Shown here in pieces: positions 42,900 to 50,848 of a stretch of DNA of 64,000 bases. A program made the position numbers and the translations under genes. Source of the DNA: Nonomuraea cypriaca (lineage in GTDB: Bacteria; Actinomycetota; Actinomycetes; Streptosporangiales; Streptosporangiaceae); assembly GCF_015645445.1 (NCBI RefSeq), contig NZ_JADOGI010000001.1:117917-181916 (forward strand), in the 5' to 3' direction. The notes below the pieces were generated by a model. That model was given only the letters and a program-made list of their open reading frames with translations. It did no database searches and was not told where the DNA came from. Each line of letters starts with the position of its first letter. The first letter of the stretch is position 1.

Positions 42900-42918
42900 T
42901 TTGGTTAGCCTCACCTAA
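42900..42918. promoter_or_regulatory. IdeR/DmdR-type iron box
   Basis: TTTGGTTAGCCTCACCTAA matches the 19-bp actinobacterial iron-box consensus (TTAGGTTAGSCTAACCTAA) at 17 of 19 positions. It ends 10 bp before the start of the PPOX gene, so iron-loaded repressor would block its transcription. Confidence 0.8.
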
Positions 42919-42928
42919 TATCAGCGTG

Positions 42929-43561
42929 ATGGACACCTCTGAGATCCGTACGGTGGCGACCGAGGCCGAGCTCCGGGCGATCGTGCAGGAGCCGCCGCAG
43001 GCGAACTGGGACAAGGACATCGGCCGCATCGACGAGCACGCGCGCACGATCATCGCGCACCCGCCGTTCGTGCTGCTGGCCACCGCCAACTCCGACGGCA
43101 CCTGCGACGTCTCGCCCCGGGGGGACCCGGCCGGGTCGGTGCTGGTCCTCGACGACCACCGGCTGGTGATCGCCGACCGCCCCGGCAACCACCGCGTCGA
43201 CAGCCTCCGCAACGTGCTCCAGAACCCCCACGTCGGGCTGCTGTTCATCGTGCCGGGGATGAACGAGACCCTGCGCGTGAACGGGTGCGCGACGCTCGTC
43301 TCGGACGCGCCCTTCTTCGACGACCTGACGGTCCGGGGCAAGCGGCCGCGGCTGGCGGTGCTGGTGGACGTCGAGGAGCTGTTCATGCACTGCGCGAAGG
43401 CGTTCCTGCGGTCGTCGCTGTGGAAGCCTGAGACGTGGCCGGACCGCAAGAGCCTGCCCTCGCTCGGGCGCATCGCCAAGGACCAGATGGGCATCAAGGG
43501 CGTCCCCGCGAAGGCGATCGACGCGAGCCTCGCCCTGGAGGCCCGGGTGAACCAGTACTGA
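42929..43561 (+). CDS. PPOX-fold flavin-dependent protein (MSMEG_1061-like)
   Basis: This 210-residue protein is a split-barrel FMN-binding enzyme of the pyridoxamine-phosphate-oxidase superfamily. Motifs: FVLLATANSDGTCDVSPRGD, DDHRLVIADRPGNHRVDSLRN, HVGLLFIVPGMNETLRVNG, and a C-terminal segment with VEELFMHCAKAFLRS and LWKPETWP, which is characteristic of the MSMEG_1061 subfamily. ATG at 42929 (a GTG three bases earlier is possible). The overlapping iron box predicts expression under iron starvation, suggesting a reductase role in siderophore-iron release or metal stress. This is an inference; the flavin could be FMN or F420. Confidence 0.88.
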   Translation: MDTSEIRTVATEAELRAIVQEPPQANWDKDIGRIDEHARTIIAHPPFVLLATANSDGTCDVSPRGDPAGSVLVLDDHRLVIADRPGNHRVDSLRNVLQNPHVGLLFIVPGMNETLRVNGCATLVSDAPFFDDLTVRGKRPRLAVLVDVEELFMHCAKAFLRSSLWKPETWPDRKSLPSLGRIAKDQMGIKGVPAKAIDASLALEARVNQY

Positions 43562-43570
43562 AGCCCGTTC

Positions 43571-44013
43571 TCAGTGATCATTGAGCGCGTAGCCGTACCA
43601 GTGGTCCTTGAGATGGTTGTAGCGGACGCCGTCCTCGTCGGTGGTCAGCTCGCCCGTGGGTATCCAGATGAACCCCATGCCCCCGTCGAGGAACCAGTCC
43701 CGGACCTCGAACGTCGCGCCGCCGGGGTATTCGTCGTCGAAAGGATGAGCCGTCGCACGCGTAATAGAGTTCTGCCCATCGGCAGGGCTCCTTACGGCCG
43801 GGGCTGTCGTTCACGGCTGCGACGTAGGCCGCGAGGCCGGGTTCGGAGATCGTGAAGCGGATCCAGAGCGGCGCGTCGGTGATGAGGGACGCCGCCCGAG
43901 ATGAAGAACGGCAGGATCCAGCGGTACGCCGGCACCGCGCCGTAGTCCTTCGTGTGCAGGCGGATGAACTCGTCCGCCTCGTCGGGCACCCGTGGTAGGG
44001 AAACGACGTTCAC
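43571..44013 (-). pseudogene. small protein gene with two compensating frameshifts
   Basis: A GTG at 44013 overlaps the rhamnose-isomerase stop (GTGA) and starts VNVVSLPRVPDEADEFIRLH and so on to PFFIS. Near 43880 one base seems missing; the next frame gives SLITDAPLWIRFTISEPGLA to CRWAELYYACDGSSF. Near 43740 one base seems extra, restoring the first frame through EYPGGATFEVRDWFLDGG to WYGYALNDH and a stop at 43571. The restored product is about 147 residues of unknown family. Two nearby opposite shifts could be sequencing errors or a real double mutation. It is the last gene of the sugar operon. Confidence 0.6.
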
Positions 44014-45164
44014 GCGCCCCATCCGGCCTGCGTGCCGCCGATCCGCTCGGCGACGATCCGCTCCGCGTGGCCGGACGCGGCGTAGGCGGCCATCGGGTCG
44101 GGGGCCAGCCCCTGTTCGGCACGCAGGTCGGCGAGCAGGGGCCGGACGTCGGTGTTGTAGGCGTCCATCACGACCGCGTTCGCGCCGAGGACGTCTCCCG
44201 CGAGCTGGGCCGCGGTCAGCGTCTCGACGTCGACGAGCAGTGCCTTGGCCGTCGCCTCCTGTACGTTCATGACCGAGCGGATCTGGCCTGGGATCTTCGG
44301 CTCGATGTTGTGGCACTGGTCGAGCATGAACGCGATGCCGGCGTCGGGCTCGAACCCGCCGCCGAGCCGCACCTCGAGCAGGATGCGGAACAACTGGAAT
44401 GGGTCGGCGGCGCCCACCATCAGGTCGTCGTCGGCGTAGAAGCGCGAGTTGAAGTCGAACGCGCCCAGCTTCCGCTCGCGAAGCAGGAACGAGACGATGA
44501 ACTCGATGTTGGTGCCGGGCGCGTGGTGGCCGGTGTCCACACACACCTTGGCCCGCTCGCCGAGGCGCAGACAGTGCGCGTAGGCCGTGCCCCAGTCCGG
44601 CACGTCCGTCGCGTAGAACGCCGGCTCGAACAGCTTGTACTCCAGGATCAGCCGCTGGTGTCCGCCCAGCCGCTCGTACACCGCGTGCAGCGCCTCGGCC
44701 AGCCGGTCCTGCCGGGCCCGGATCGAGTCCTGGCCGGGGTAGTTCGTGCCGTCGGCGAACCACAGCTTGAGGTCGCGCGAGCCAGTGGCATCCATCACGT
44801 CGACGCACTCGAGCAAGTGGTCCAGCGCCTTGCGCCGCACCCGGGGATCGGGGTTACAGACGCTGCCCAGCCGGTAGTCGTCGTCCTGGAAGACGTTGGC
44901 GTTGATCGTGCCCAGCTCGATGCCGTCGTCCTTCGCCGCGGCGGCGAGATCGGTGTAGTCGGCCACCTTGTCCCACGGGATGTGCAGCGCGACGCTCGGT
45001 GCGACGCCGGTGCACCTGTGCACCTGCGCGGCGTCGGCAATCTTCTCGTACGGATCGCGCGGCACGCCCGCCTGGGCGAACACCTTGAACCGCGTCCCGG
45101 AGTTGCCGAAGGCCCAGGACGGAAGCTCGATGCGCTGCGTGCGCAGGACTTCGGACACGGTCAT
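44010..45164 (-). CDS. L-rhamnose isomerase-type sugar isomerase
   Basis: The 384-residue enzyme is a xylose-isomerase-like TIM barrel resembling the RhaI-type L-rhamnose isomerases: LPSWAFGNSGTRFKVF, LILEYKLFEPAFYATDVPDW, CVDTGHHAPGTNIEFIVSFL, then FDFNSRFYADDDLMVGAADP. Metal ligands should be the Glu of LEYK, the Asp of VDTGHH and acidic residues of the YADDDL segment. In the Bacillus/Pseudomonas-type enzymes I recall FHFN where this has FDFN. It would convert L-rhamnose (or L-lyxose/L-mannose) to the ketose in the cytoplasm. ATG overlaps the GH99-like stop. No rhamnulokinase or aldolase gene is in the window. Confidence 0.82.
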   Translation of the reverse strand: MTVSEVLRTQRIELPSWAFGNSGTRFKVFAQAGVPRDPYEKIADAAQVHRCTGVAPSVALHIPWDKVADYTDLAAAAKDDGIELGTINANVFQDDDYRLGSVCNPDPRVRRKALDHLLECVDVMDATGSRDLKLWFADGTNYPGQDSIRARQDRLAEALHAVYERLGGHQRLILEYKLFEPAFYATDVPDWGTAYAHCLRLGERAKVCVDTGHHAPGTNIEFIVSFLLRERKLGAFDFNSRFYADDDLMVGAADPFQLFRILLEVRLGGGFEPDAGIAFMLDQCHNIEPKIPGQIRSVMNVQEATAKALLVDVETLTAAQLAGDVLGANAVVMDAYNTDVRPLLADLRAEQGLAPDPMAAYAASGHAERIVAERIGGTQAGWGA

Positions 45165-46363
45165 GACGCGGCCCCCTCGATCGCCGATCGAATGGCTTCC
45201 AGATAGGCAAGCCCGTGCTGGTCGTCCGGTTCGAGATAGCTGCCCTCGGTCCACTCGTTCCACGCGTTGACGAGGACCGCCGGGTGCTGCGCGTGGGTGC
45301 GGGCGTGCCGGACCGCGTCCCGGACGGCGGTGCCGAAGGCCTCCGGGGTGTTGCCGGTCAGGATGCTGGTGAACGGGTAACCGCACTCCTTGTCCATGGG
45401 CCAGTCGACGGTGCGCGGGCTGGGGTCCCAGCCCATCGTCACGTTCGGCAGGTAGCGGCCGTTCAGCGACGTGCTGAACTCGTCCCACACGGCACGGGCC
45501 CGGTCGAGCACGCGCCGGTAGTCGGCGGTCGGGAAGGTGTCGAACCCGGCATCGGGGTGGTGCCACCAGGTGTAGTGGGTGACCGTGTCGAAGCCTAGCC
45601 GGGCTGCCATGGCCGGCGTGTCGTCGATGTTGAACGTCGTCACACCGTTCAGGTGCAGGCGGGGGATGCCTGCCGCACCGGCCATCGCGCGGAACTCGGC
45701 GAGCATGTCGGCCGCGGCGTCGACCCCGCCCATCCCGCGCACGAACGAGGGCACGTCGTAGAGAGAGAAGTACGGTGCGCCGTCGAGGCGCCAGTAGGAC
45801 GGGTGGTGCAGGTACCGGTCGATGACGTGGCGGAACGCGTTGCGTGCGTGGTAGCGGGTGTTCGGTGCGGGTAGCAGCGCCGGCGAGGTGGGGTCGCGTG
45901 CGGGGTAGATGTCGAGCCACTCATGGTTGGCCCACATCAGCGCGAACCGCAGTTCGTCGACGCGTTCCGCGTGCAACAGCCCGTCGTCGAGGGCCCGGTT
46001 GAGGAACGGGTGGTTGTCGTACCAGTACCAGTCGACGACGAAGCCGGTCAGGCCGTGGGTCAGCGCGGTGTCGACGATTCGGGTGGCGGCACCCGGGTCC
46101 GCCTCGTCGGCGTAGCCCCACGCGGGAACCTTCGGCTGGTAGTGCCCCGGGTACCGGGGCGTGGCCTTACGCAGGAGGCCCCACTCCGTCCACCCGGGTT
46201 CGAACATCAGGTCGTTGGTGGGATCGGTGTGCCACTGCGGGTAGTAGTAGGCCAGCACCTGCACGGTTCGATCCCCGGGCAGCGCGGGCCGTGGCGCGGA
46301 CGCCGGGATCACCGCGCCCGCAAAGGAATGGGGGTCAGCGGCATCCTGGTTGGGCACGGTCAT
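45161..46363 (-). CDS. GH99-like/WbsX-type glycoside hydrolase domain protein
   Basis: A 400-residue protein with the GH99-like (WbsX) pattern: VLAYYYPQWHTDPTNDLMFE, FVVDWYWYDNHPFLNRAL, LRFALMWANHEW, TTFNIDDTPAMAARLGFD, and the C-terminal VLVNAWNEWTEGSYLEPD. No signal peptide, so it is cytoplasmic and likely works on an imported oligosaccharide or glycoside. It overlaps the ATPase gene upstream and the isomerase gene downstream by four bases each, tying glycan cleavage to uptake and rhamnose isomerisation. Specificity unknown; endo-mannanase activity of true GH99 should not be assumed. Confidence 0.82.
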   Translation of the reverse strand: MTVPNQDAADPHSFAGAVIPASAPRPALPGDRTVQVLAYYYPQWHTDPTNDLMFEPGWTEWGLLRKATPRYPGHYQPKVPAWGYADEADPGAATRIVDTALTHGLTGFVVDWYWYDNHPFLNRALDDGLLHAERVDELRFALMWANHEWLDIYPARDPTSPALLPAPNTRYHARNAFRHVIDRYLHHPSYWRLDGAPYFSLYDVPSFVRGMGGVDAAADMLAEFRAMAGAAGIPRLHLNGVTTFNIDDTPAMAARLGFDTVTHYTWWHHPDAGFDTFPTADYRRVLDRARAVWDEFSTSLNGRYLPNVTMGWDPSPRTVDWPMDKECGYPFTSILTGNTPEAFGTAVRDAVRHARTHAQHPAVLVNAWNEWTEGSYLEPDDQHGLAYLEAIRSAIEGAAS

Positions 46364-47142
46364 GCGTAGGCTCCTGAGTCGGGAAGGCCGCTCGTGGTGG
46401 CGTCGTCCTCGTTGCCGTAGACGATGAGCTTGACGATCTCGTCCACGGTGCTGTGTTGGCGTTCCCGGATCCCGGCGACCGTCCCGAGGTGCATGACGAG
46501 GATACGGTCGGCGGTACGCCAGACCTGCTGCAAGTTGTGGCTGATCAGGATGATCGCCTTGCCCGCGTCCCGCAGGTCCCGGACGAGTCGCAGGACCCGT
46601 TCGGACTCCTGCACACCCAGTGCCGCGGTGGGCTCGTCCATGATCACAATGTCGGGGCCGCCGACCAGGACCCGGCCGATGGCGACCGCCTGCCGCTGGC
46701 CACCAGAGAGCAGATAGACCGGGACACGCACCGACGGCAGCTTGATGGTCAGCGTGGCGAGCAGCTTCTCCGCCTCGCGGTAGATGCGGCGACGGTCGAC
46801 GAAAGGTCCTTTGTGGAACTCGCGGCCGAGGAACAGGTTGGCGGCCACGTCCCGGGTGTCGACCAGGGCGAGGTCCTGGTACACGGTCGCGATGCCCGCG
46901 GCGGTGGCGTCGGCCGGTTTGCCGAAGGCGACCGGTCGCCCCCGCACCAGCACCTGCCCCTCGGTCGGGTCGTAGGCGCCCGAGAGGATCTTGATCAGTG
47001 TGCTCTTCCCGGCGCCGTTGTCACCCACCACCGCGAGGATCTCGCCGGGGCGGAGGTCGAAGCTGACGTCACGCAGGGCACGCACGTGGCCGAACAACTT
47101 GCCGATGCCAGCGGCGGCAAGGATCGGTTCGTCGTCGGTCAT
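46360..47142 (-). CDS. CUT2-type sugar ABC transporter ATPase, single domain
   Basis: A 260-residue ATPase with Walker A GDNGAGKST, Q-loop TVYQDLALVDTRDVAANLFLG, signature LLSGGQRQAVAIGR, Walker B IVIMDEPTAALG and ISHNLQQVW. Sequence features are those of RbsA/XylG/FrcA proteins, but it has one ATPase domain instead of the tandem 500-residue form, as in FrcA-like systems, so it must homodimerise. ATG 47142 with GGAGG five bases upstream. Third in the operon lipoprotein-permease-ATPase-GH99-isomerase. Confidence 0.92.
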   Translation of the reverse strand: MTDDEPILAAAGIGKLFGHVRALRDVSFDLRPGEILAVVGDNGAGKSTLIKILSGAYDPTEGQVLVRGRPVAFGKPADATAAGIATVYQDLALVDTRDVAANLFLGREFHKGPFVDRRRIYREAEKLLATLTIKLPSVRVPVYLLSGGQRQAVAIGRVLVGGPDIVIMDEPTAALGVQESERVLRLVRDLRDAGKAIILISHNLQQVWRTADRILVMHLGTVAGIRERQHSTVDEIVKLIVYGNEDDATTSGLPDSGAYA

Positions 47143-48227
47143 CGTGTCCTCCGTCGCTCCGAGATCGCACCCATGACGACGGCCAACACGAACACCGCGC
47201 CACGAGCCAGTTGCTGGTAGTAGGACTCGACCGACAGCAGGGTGAGTCCGTTGTTGAGCACGCCGATGACGAGGACACCCGCCAGCGTGCGTTCCAGACG
47301 TCCCGCGCCACCGCCGAGCCCGATCCCGCCGAGCAGGACGGCGGTGAGCACGTCGAACTCGGCCCCGACGGCGTAGTTCGGGCCGCCGCTGCTGGAGGTG
47401 CCGGCGGTCATGACGCCACCGAGCGCCGCCAGCGCCCCCGTCACGAGGAAGACCGTGGTGTAGAGCCGTTTGGTGCGGATGCCGGCCCGCAGGGCCGCGC
47501 TCGGGTTGCCGCCCACGCCGTAGACGTGCCACCCGGCACGGGTGAACGTCATGACGATCGTGCCGATCACGAAGACCGCCAGCAGCAGCCACACCGTGGT
47601 GGGGATGCCGAGCGGGCGGTCGTTGACGAAGTCGGTCAACGCCAGGTGTGTCAACGGTTTGTTCTGCCCGTCGGTGAAGATCAGGGCGAGACCGCGGATC
47701 ACGATGCCCATCGCGAGCGTCGCGATGATCGAGTTGATGCCGACGCTGACGACCAGCGTGCTGTTGGCCAGACCGATCAGGAGACCGACGACGATGCCGG
47801 CCGCGACGGCGAGCCAGGTGGACCAGCCGTCCTCGATGAGGATGGCGACGACGACGCTCGTCAGCGCCACGTTGGCGCCCACGGTGAGATCGAGCTGGCC
47901 CGCGATGAGCGCGATGGTCATGCCGGCCGCGAGCACCCCGGTGACCGCGACCGCCGAGCCGATGTTGAGCAGGTTCCGCTCGGAGAGGAAGTACGGCGAC
48001 GCCTGCGAGAAGTAGATGATCAGGCCGATCAGCGCGACGTAGATGCCGAGGTCGAGCACCCGGTCGACCACCGTGCGCCGGCCGGCCCGCTCGTCCGGGC
48101 CATGGGCCGACACGATGGCACTGCGGCGCAGCCAACCACGTGGGTCGAGCACACCGAGGCTGTGCGACGGAGCTTTCTGGGCCTGCTTCGTGTCCTGCAC
48201 GGGGGCCCGCTCGGTGTCGGAGCTCAC
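47139..48227 (-). CDS. CUT2-type sugar ABC permease (RbsC-like)
   Basis: The 362-residue permease has about ten hydrophobic helices and RbsC-family landmarks: SAVAVTGVLAAGMTIALIAG, QLDLTVGANVALTSVV, TLAMGIVIRGLALIFTDGQ, GVGGNPSAALRAGIRTKRLY, LLGGIGLGGGAGRLERTLAG. A GTG at 48227 overlaps the lipoprotein stop. About 55 hydrophilic residues precede the first helix, longer than usual. It homodimerises and works with the ATPase encoded next. Confidence 0.9.
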   Translation of the reverse strand: MSSDTERAPVQDTKQAQKAPSHSLGVLDPRGWLRRSAIVSAHGPDERAGRRTVVDRVLDLGIYVALIGLIIYFSQASPYFLSERNLLNIGSAVAVTGVLAAGMTIALIAGQLDLTVGANVALTSVVVAILIEDGWSTWLAVAAGIVVGLLIGLANSTLVVSVGINSIIATLAMGIVIRGLALIFTDGQNKPLTHLALTDFVNDRPLGIPTTVWLLLAVFVIGTIVMTFTRAGWHVYGVGGNPSAALRAGIRTKRLYTTVFLVTGALAALGGVMTAGTSSSGGPNYAVGAEFDVLTAVLLGGIGLGGGAGRLERTLAGVLVIGVLNNGLTLLSVESYYQQLARGAVFVLAVVMGAISERRRTR

Positions 48228-49324
48228 TTGCCGGTCTTGTCGTTCGGGTAGAACTGATCGACGTTGGCGGCGGTGAGGACCCGGTCGACCCGGTAGGTGT
48301 CGAACGGTTGGCCCATCGCCGTGGCGATCGCCGCCTCGATCCAGTTCCATCCTTCCGCGTACGGCTGGTAGTCGATGGACGCGACCAGGACCCCGGCGTT
48401 ACTGGGGTCACGGAGCGCGATGCGCGCCGCCGAGTCACCGCCGTTGGACACCGCGAGGATGTCGTCCTTGCGCCCGGCGGCCTTGGCGGCGTTGATCGCG
48501 CCGATGACCGGCTCGTCGCCGTAGGACACGACCAGGACCACGTCCCTGGGGTGGGCGGTGAGGAAGTCGGTGAACGTGCTCGCCGCCGACGACGTCGGGT
48601 CTTGCCCCGGCGGGGTGAGCATCGTGGTGTTCTTCGCGGGGATGCCGAGCTTCGCCTGCGCCTCGGCGAAGGACGCCTTGACCCGGGTGTCGCAGGGCGT
48701 GCAGTTCGCCGAGGTGATTCCGGCGACCACGACGTTGCGGCCCTGCCACGCGCCGGCCATCTTCGCCTTCGCCTGGTCGGCCATCGTGTCGATGGCCAGC
48801 TTGCCGACCTGGTTGTCGTCGACCCCGAAATGGGGCACATCCTTGAAGGTGCCGTCGATCAAGACGATCTTGGTGCCGTCGCGCTGGGCCGCATGGTACG
48901 TCGCGTCGTTCATCTGGCCCGAGCCGATCACCTTGGGCTGCTTGACGGCGACCTGCTGGTAGGCGGTTAACTCCGTGTCGTACTTGAAGTTCATGTCCGC
49001 TTCGTCGAGATCCACGCCGTAGAACTTGGCCGCGTCCTTCATCCCCTGCGACCACGTCGCGAAGTACGGGTAGCTCAGGCTGGGGTTGATGAAGGCGAAC
49101 CGGTAGCGCTCCGGAAGGGTCTTCGGCACGGCGAACAGCGGTCGTACCTTGTACACACCGGTCGCGGCGGCGACCTCGGCGGCGGAGTAGGTCCCGCCGC
49201 CCGAGCCGCCCCCGGCCGGGGAACCGCCGTCACTGTTCTCGCTGCTCGACGAGCATGCCGAGCTGGACGCGATGAGTGCCACGCCACACAGCACCACGAT
49301 GGACTTGCGCCAGAGCGATCTCAC
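48224..49324 (-). CDS. CUT2-type sugar-binding lipoprotein
   Basis: The 366-residue product has lipobox SSSAC (Cys24), a Gly/Ser linker, and a ribose-binding-protein-like fold: RYRFAFINPSLSYPYFATWS, SGQMNDATYHAAQRDGTKIV, SYGDEPVIGAINAAKAAGRK, LAVSNGGDSAARIAL. An unusual CTPCD motif (SANCTPCDTRVK) offers a CxxC disulfide in the mature domain. GTG at 49324 with AAGGGGG upstream. It is the first gene of the leftward operon; the LacI-type box at 49374 overlaps its promoter. Ligand likely rhamnose, apiose or a related pectic sugar (inference from context). Confidence 0.9.
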   Translation of the reverse strand: MRSLWRKSIVVLCGVALIASSSACSSSSENSDGGSPAGGGSGGGTYSAAEVAAATGVYKVRPLFAVPKTLPERYRFAFINPSLSYPYFATWSQGMKDAAKFYGVDLDEADMNFKYDTELTAYQQVAVKQPKVIGSGQMNDATYHAAQRDGTKIVLIDGTFKDVPHFGVDDNQVGKLAIDTMADQAKAKMAGAWQGRNVVVAGITSANCTPCDTRVKASFAEAQAKLGIPAKNTTMLTPPGQDPTSSAASTFTDFLTAHPRDVVLVVSYGDEPVIGAINAAKAAGRKDDILAVSNGGDSAARIALRDPSNAGVLVASIDYQPYAEGWNWIEAAIATAMGQPFDTYRVDRVLTAANVDQFYPNDKTGK

Positions 49325-49373
49325 GTTTCTGCCCCCTTCCAGGGCGATCCCGCTGGGCTCAAGGCGGGCGATA

Positions 49374-49387
49374 TTGAAATGTTTCAG
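49374..49387. promoter_or_regulatory. LacI-type operator, box 1
   Basis: TTGAAATGTTTCAG contains the near-palindrome TGAAA-TG-TTTCA. It lies 50 bp before the lipoprotein gene and 53 bp before the LacI gene, so it can control both. Three related boxes occur at 50708, 50849 and 50927. Confidence 0.75.
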
Positions 49388-49439
49388 TACGGCGGTACGG
49401 TAGCCTTGGGTGACAAAGTGCGTCAAGGCTGGAGGTTCG

Positions 49440-50525
49440 GTGGCGGTGCGGAAAGGGAATAGCCCGGCCGATGGTGTGGTGCCAGGCCGTTCCGCCACGA
49501 TCAAGGAAGTCGCGGAGGCGGCGGAAGTCAGCGTTGGCACGGTGAGCAATGTGTTGAACCGTCCCAATGTTGTCTCCGACGAGACGCGCCTGCGGGTGCT
49601 GGATGCGATCGACCGGCTGGGGTTCGTCCGGAACGCGGGCGCTTCCCTGCTGCGCGGTGGACGGGCGCGCACGATCGGGCTCATCACGCTGGACATCCGC
49701 AACCCGTTCTTCACCGAGCTCGCACGGGGGGTGGAGGACGCTGTGCGCGAGCTCGGCTACCTGCTCATCCTCTGCAATGCCGACGAGGACCGCGCGCAGG
49801 AGAAGCGGTATCTGGAGGTCCTGGAGGAGCAGCGCGTGAACGGCGTGTTGATCAGCCCGGTCAACGAACGGGACAACTCCCTGCAGTGGCTCCGAGATCG
49901 CGGTACGGCCGTGGTGCTGCTGGGGCGCGAGCGCCGCAACTTCTGCTCCGTTCGCGTCGACGACGTGAGCGGCGGCGAGCTGGCGGCCGACCACCTTCTC
50001 GACCTGGGTCATCGCCGGCTCGCGTTCGTCACGGCTCCGCTGGCGATCCCGCAGTACCACGAGCGCCTCACCGGCGTGCGCCGCGCACTCGCCAGGCGCG
50101 GGCTGTCCGACGACGCGTGTGACGTCGTCGAGGTCGGGTCGCTGGGTACCGCGGTCGAAGGACGCGCGGCGTCCGACATCCTGGTCGACAACCATCCTGA
50201 GGTGACCGGCGTCGTCTGCGGCAACGACCTGCTCGCGCTCGGCCTCATCGCCGGCCTGGTGCGGCGCGGCACCCGCGTGCCCGACGACATTTCCGTCGTC
50301 GGGTACGACGACATCGAGCTCGCCCAGCAGAGCCCGCTGCCGCTCACGACGATCCGGCAACCCAAGCAGGAGCTCGGCCGCATCGCCACCAACCTGCTCA
50401 TCGACGAAGGGCAACGCGGCGCCGCCCACGCGCACCAACAGATCGTCTTCCAGCCGGACCTCGTCGTCCGCGACACGACGAGCCGGTTGCGCCCCGTCGC
50501 CCGGCGGCGCGCCGGGCGACGCTAG
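49440..50525 (+). CDS. LacI-family transcriptional regulator
   Basis: The 361-residue repressor has the LacI HTH (ATIKEVAEAAEVSVGTVSNVLNRP, with hinge helix GRARTIGLITLDIRNPFF) and a periplasmic-binding-like effector domain (GYLLILCNADEDRAQEKRYL, GVLISPVNERDN, GVVCGNDLLALGLIAGLVRRG, VVGYDDIELAQQSPLPLTTI). A GTG at 49440 follows GGAGG by four bases; a second GTG at 49446 is possible. Divergent from the sugar importer operon. The VGTVSNVLN recognition helix fits the TTGAAAYGTTTCAA-like boxes found here. Inducer likely a pectic sugar or its metabolite. Confidence 0.92.
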   Translation: MAVRKGNSPADGVVPGRSATIKEVAEAAEVSVGTVSNVLNRPNVVSDETRLRVLDAIDRLGFVRNAGASLLRGGRARTIGLITLDIRNPFFTELARGVEDAVRELGYLLILCNADEDRAQEKRYLEVLEEQRVNGVLISPVNERDNSLQWLRDRGTAVVLLGRERRNFCSVRVDDVSGGELAADHLLDLGHRRLAFVTAPLAIPQYHERLTGVRRALARRGLSDDACDVVEVGSLGTAVEGRAASDILVDNHPEVTGVVCGNDLLALGLIAGLVRRGTRVPDDISVVGYDDIELAQQSPLPLTTIRQPKQELGRIATNLLIDEGQRGAAHAHQQIVFQPDLVVRDTTSRLRPVARRRAGRR

Positions 50526-50532
50526 CGGCGGA

Positions 50533-50688
50533 TCAGCCCTTGCGGATCAGCAGTGTCCAGTCGGAAGCGGGATCGGGTTGGGCGGGCGTGGCTGTCGGCT
50601 CAGCGTGCGCTGAGGCAACCGTGCTTGACGTGACGAACACCGCCAGTGTGACGACGATGCCCAGCACCCGGGGAGTGGTTCTGCTCAT
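50533..50688 (-). pseudogene. miniature relic: signal peptide joined to a DUF4038-protein C-terminus
   Basis: The 51-codon frame (ATG 50688) encodes a Sec signal peptide (SRTTPRVLGIVVTLAVFVTS, cleavage near ASAHA), a 15-residue linker TPAQPDPAS, and then DWTLLIRKG and a stop. That end matches the extreme C-terminus of the protein at 50952-52685 (DDWTLLVTRH). It looks like a paralogue of that gene which lost everything between the signal peptide and the last ten residues. It keeps its own LacI-type box at 50708. A functional small secreted peptide cannot be excluded. Confidence 0.65.
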
Positions 50689-50707
50689 GGGCGCTCCGCG
50701 GATCGAG

Positions 50708-50721
50708 TTGGAATGTTTCAA
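50708..50721. promoter_or_regulatory. LacI-type operator, box 2
   Basis: TTGGAATGTTTCAA lies 20 bp before the start of the miniature relic. It differs from box 1 at only two positions. Confidence 0.7.
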
Positions 50722-50848
50722 CGCCGCCAGCGGACCGTAACCCTGGGCCAACACTCACGTCAAGGGTGCCGGCCACGAACCCCCATGCAAGTCACCCCAG
50801 GTCTGCCTCTTGACGGCTCCGTTAACAGCCACATAACCTACGGCTCGT

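Noticed and set aside
42273..42914. Several overlapping frames of 70-170 codons between RidA and PPOX
   Set aside because: They contradict each other on both strands, lack starts with ribosome sites and show no family motif.
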